Translations under genes and position numbers: made by a program
Source of the DNA: a candidate division TA06 bacterium SM23_40
GTDB lineage: Bacteria > LJUI01 > SM1-40
Direction: 5' to 3'
NCBI GenBank assembly: GCA_001303705.1
Contig: LJUI01000044.1
Span: forward strand, 1 to 25,966
DNA: 25,966 bases
Shown: positions 24,117-25,966 of the stretch, piece by piece
How the letters are laid out: each line of letters begins with the position of its first letter
How positions within the stretch are numbered: position 1 is the first letter of the stretch
The notes under the pieces: generated by a model
Seen by the model: the letters and a program-made list of their open reading frames with translations, nothing else
Database searches by the model: none
What the model was told of the DNA's origin: nothing

Positions 24117-24761
24117 ATGAACGATCAACCACGCGACTGGACGCGGGAAGAGCTGGAGGCCGAGTATGTCGGCCATATGACGGTGCGGACCGTACCGGTG
24201 AATATCAGGATCGAGGCCAAACAGATGATTCTCGACCTGTCACGCATCCGCAACCTCCTGGAGAGCGCCCGCCACATCGCCGTGGAAGAGTGTGAATGTC
24301 GCCACCGCGTGCAGGGATGTGATGGGCCGCTCGATGTCTGTCTCTCGCTCAACGACGAGGCGACGGATATAGTCGATCGCGGACATGGTCAGATGATCTC
24401 ACTTTCCGAGGCGCTCCGCGTGCTCGAGCGATCACACCGAGCCGGGCTCGTTCACCTCGCCTACACGCTGGAGGGAAGCGAGGAGATCGATATCATCTGC
24501 AGTTGCTGCCCCTGCTGCTGCCATTCGCTCGCCGCCCTGGTCCGGTTCGGATATGACGGTCACATCATCCGCTCCGACATGATCGCCTCCCGCAATGATG
24601 AGGACTGCATCCGGTGCGGCACCTGCGTGGAACGCTGCAGGTTCGGCGTGTGGGAGGAAGTGAATGGAGAGGTGGTGCCGGACTTCACGAAATGCTTTGG
24701 CTGCGGCGTCTGCGTCTCAACCTGCCAGGGGAGCGCGATCGCGCTCACCCCGCGTTCCTAG
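24117..24761 (+). CDS. Ferredoxin-like protein with two 4Fe-4S motifs and a second cysteine-rich region
   Basis: A 214-residue cytoplasmic electron-transfer protein. GAGAGG lies six bases before the ATG. The C-terminal 55 residues are a standard bacterial 2[4Fe-4S] ferredoxin domain: C164-x2-C167-x2-C170-x3-C174 and C193-x2-C196-x2-C199-x3-C203. The N-terminal part adds ten more cysteines: C59, C61, C68 and C75 in an EEC-x-CR...C...C motif, and C128, C130, C131, C133, C134 and C135 in a dense CSCCPCCC cluster followed by His136. This layout occurs in ferredoxin-like proteins of anaerobic bacteria and archaea and may hold a further cluster or metal. No oxidoreductase partner gene is adjacent, so the electron donor and acceptor are unknown. 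A terminator follows the stop. The 63-bp array lies directly upstream and I see no clear promoter between them. Confidence 0.88.
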   Translation: MNDQPRDWTREELEAEYVGHMTVRTVPVNIRIEAKQMILDLSRIRNLLESARHIAVEECECRHRVQGCDGPLDVCLSLNDEATDIVDRGHGQMISLSEALRVLERSHRAGLVHLAYTLEGSEEIDIICSCCPCCCHSLAALVRFGYDGHIIRSDMIASRNDEDCIRCGTCVERCRFGVWEEVNGEVVPDFTKCFGCGVCVSTCQGSAIALTPRS

Positions 24762-24769
24762 CCGGAACA

Positions 24770-24794
24770 GCTCCTCCTAAGGAGCCTACTTTTG
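24770..24794 (+). terminator. Rho-independent-like terminator after the ferredoxin gene
   Basis: GCTCCT (24770-24775) and AGGAGC (24780-24785) form a 6-bp stem with a CCTA loop, followed by CTACTTTTG. It begins nine bases after the stop codon and is the only hairpin in the window followed by a T-run. Confidence 0.65.
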
Positions 24795-25115
24795 TGGATC
24801 AACGATGTGTGAAATCCCCGACACCGGGGGCCGCATCAGGAGTTGGACTCCCGACTTTGCAAAGGGCAGAAGACTGCCCTTGTACGCCGCAAAAAGTCGC
24901 GAAATAGCAGATTCCCTTTCCCCACTCTGTGCTGCGGTCTGCGCTGTCCCTCAGGACTCCATGAGGGCGGCTCGGCCGGATGCCCCATGGAAAGAGGTCC
25001 CCGTGAGAGAGCGGCCGCGCCTCGACGAATGCAGCCGCCTGCAACTGCCCCTGGATTCGCTCACCGGCCCGTCCGGTGAGCTCTTGATGTGGGCCCGAAC
25101 GAAGCTCGCTGACGC
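24795..25115. other. Intergenic stretch between converging ferredoxin and flippase genes
   Basis: No gene is supported. It holds two hairpins. AAGGGCAG (24862-24869) with CTGCCCTT (24874-24881) has an AAGA loop. GCTCACCGG (25059-25067) with CCGGTGAGC (25073-25081) has a five-base loop and lies 35 bases beyond the flippase stop on the minus strand, so it may be that gene's terminator. A third small inverted repeat, GACGCTC/GAGCGTC (25111-25129), covers the flippase stop codon. None is followed by a clear T-run. Confidence 0.5.
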
Positions 25116-25966
25116 TCAACCGGAGCGTCCGAGGCCGGGGATGCTCCGCGCCCACTCCGCGATTACCGCCGCCTCCCTCCCGGATACCAGCCGCGACATC
25201 CAGAGCGCGGCCAGATAGACGGCGATGAGCCCGATGGCCCCCGCCGCATGGCCTACGCCGTCCGGGGGCAACACCCGCATCCCGAGCAGATAGAGCGCCG
25301 CGGCGAGGATCAGAATCGCGAGAGCGCGGCCGGGAGCATAGGGTATACGGTAGCACCGCTGGGAAACGACGTACATCCCGACGGCCAACGCACCATAAGA
25401 GATGAGAGTGGTCCAGGCTGCACCCATCATACCATATCTGGGGATGACGAGAAGATTGAGCCCAAGATTGAGGAGGGCTGCACCGCCGGCGACGAGCATG
25501 TTGAACGATGTTCGCTCGGCAAGCATGATGCCCACAGAGAAGACAAGATAGGACCCGTAGCAGATATAGGAGGCGAGCACGAGCGGGACGACAGCAGCCG
25601 CGGGAAGGAATTCAGGGGGGGAAATGAGGCCGATTATCTGGCGTGAGAAGAGCGCGATGATGAATGCGACGGTGACGAGTATGAACGCGTACAGGCGGAG
25701 CACCGAGGCATAGAGAACGGGCGCGTCAGGCCGCCGCGAGACAGAGAAGGCATACTGAGGCCAGGCGAGCTGGAATGCCATCAACACGAGGACGATCACC
25801 ATCCCCACCTGGTAGCCGAGGCTGTACAGCCCGACCTCGGTGAAATCCGCCAGCCGCTCGAGATAGTACCGATCGGCAAGGGTCAGGATCCACAGAGCCA
25901 GTCCGGATGGCACGAACGGCAGCCCGAACCGGAGCATGGGAACGACGTCCCGGGCCCGGAAGGCCG
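25116..25966 (-). CDS. Polysaccharide flippase (Wzx/MATE-like), C-terminal part, cut by the window edge
   Basis: At least 283 residues are in the window and the frame stays open to the right edge (AFRARDVVPM precedes the first in-window Met at 25937), so the start lies outside. The visible part has about eight hydrophobic helices. One hallmark is DRYYLERLADFTEVGLYSLGYQVG, in which the Y-Y-L-x-x-L...V-G-x-Y-x-x-x-Y pattern marks the second half of oligosaccharide flippases of the polysaccharide synthase family. They carry lipid-linked sugar repeat units across the inner membrane for O-antigen, capsule or exopolysaccharide assembly. Full members have 430-500 residues, so about 150-220 are missing. 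A polysaccharide gene cluster may continue beyond the window edge. The stop TGA at 25116-25118 lies inside a small inverted repeat. Confidence 0.88.
   Translation of the reverse strand, partial: AFRARDVVPMLRFGLPFVPSGLALWILTLADRYYLERLADFTEVGLYSLGYQVGMVIVLVLMAFQLAWPQYAFSVSRRPDAPVLYASVLRLYAFILVTVAFIIALFSRQIIGLISPPEFLPAAAVVPLVLASYICYGSYLVFSVGIMLAERTSFNMLVAGGAALLNLGLNLLVIPRYGMMGAAWTTLISYGALAVGMYVVSQRCYRIPYAPGRALAILILAAALYLLGMRVLPPDGVGHAAGAIGLIAVYLAALWMSRLVSGREAAVIAEWARSIPGLGRSG

Noticed and set aside
23635-24120. A 161-codon plus-strand open frame through the 63-bp array
   Set aside because: The frame is open because the period is a multiple of three. No good ribosome-binding site is present and differences between units do not favour silent sites. 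Kept as a repeat with a note.
24731-24746. Perfect 16-bp palindrome GAGCGCGATCGCGCTC near the end of the ferredoxin gene
   Set aside because: It encodes ordinary residues (S-A-I-A-L) of the protein and contains the common GCGATCGC octamer; a single copy gives no reason to infer a site.

Overview
The window is GC-rich bacterial DNA from a diderm (Gram-negative-type) organism. It has a TolC/MacA/MacB tripartite exporter, two lipoproteins with lipoboxes, and many Sec-exported multidomain proteins. The mix (Ycf48-like propeller, golvesin-like C-terminal domains, papain-like protease with a lectin-like domain, BNR protein, cysteine-rich ferredoxin) resembles uncultured FCB-related candidate phyla such as Eisenbacteria or Krumholzibacteriota. 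That placement is inference and weak. No rRNA, tRNA, insertion sequence, phage gene or CRISPR array was found.

Layout. 0.3-0.7 kb: a small lipoprotein of WVPGHW repeats (-). 1.1-5.3 kb: tightly overlapping tolC-macA-macB operon (-). 5.8-9.9 kb: two exported Cys-nucleophile enzymes (+), a YafJ-type class II glutamine amidotransferase and a papain-like peptidase, carrying closely related C-terminal golvesin-like domains. 10.3-13.6 kb: a giant, internally duplicated CPBP intramembrane protease (-). 14.1-15.4 kb: exported seven-bladed Ycf48-like propeller (-). 16.0-17.7 kb: BNR/Asp-box propeller (+), then a small lipoprotein (+). 18.5-19.6 kb: pentapeptide-repeat/K+-channel fusion (-). 19.8-20.5 kb: WbqC-family protein (-). 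21.0-23.5 kb: exported PDZ protein with a 26-27-residue D-x-Y repeat region (+). 24.1-24.8 kb: ferredoxin-like protein with 18 cysteines (+). 25.1 kb to the end: C-terminal part of a polysaccharide flippase (-), cut by the window edge.

Most products act in or beyond the envelope, and WbqC plus the flippase suggest surface polysaccharide. I see no single pathway joining all genes; most transcription units are one or two genes.

The most unusual features are non-coding. Three GC-rich, diverged tandem arrays fill intergenic space within 14 kb: 13 x 15 bp beside the CPBP gene stop, 18 x 19 bp lying exactly between two divergent promoters, and 7 x 63 bp before the ferredoxin gene. Their periods differ and none has the spacer structure of CRISPR. 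Several sigma70-like promoters can be read, and three of the plus-strand ones share a GTG-TAYC -10 context.
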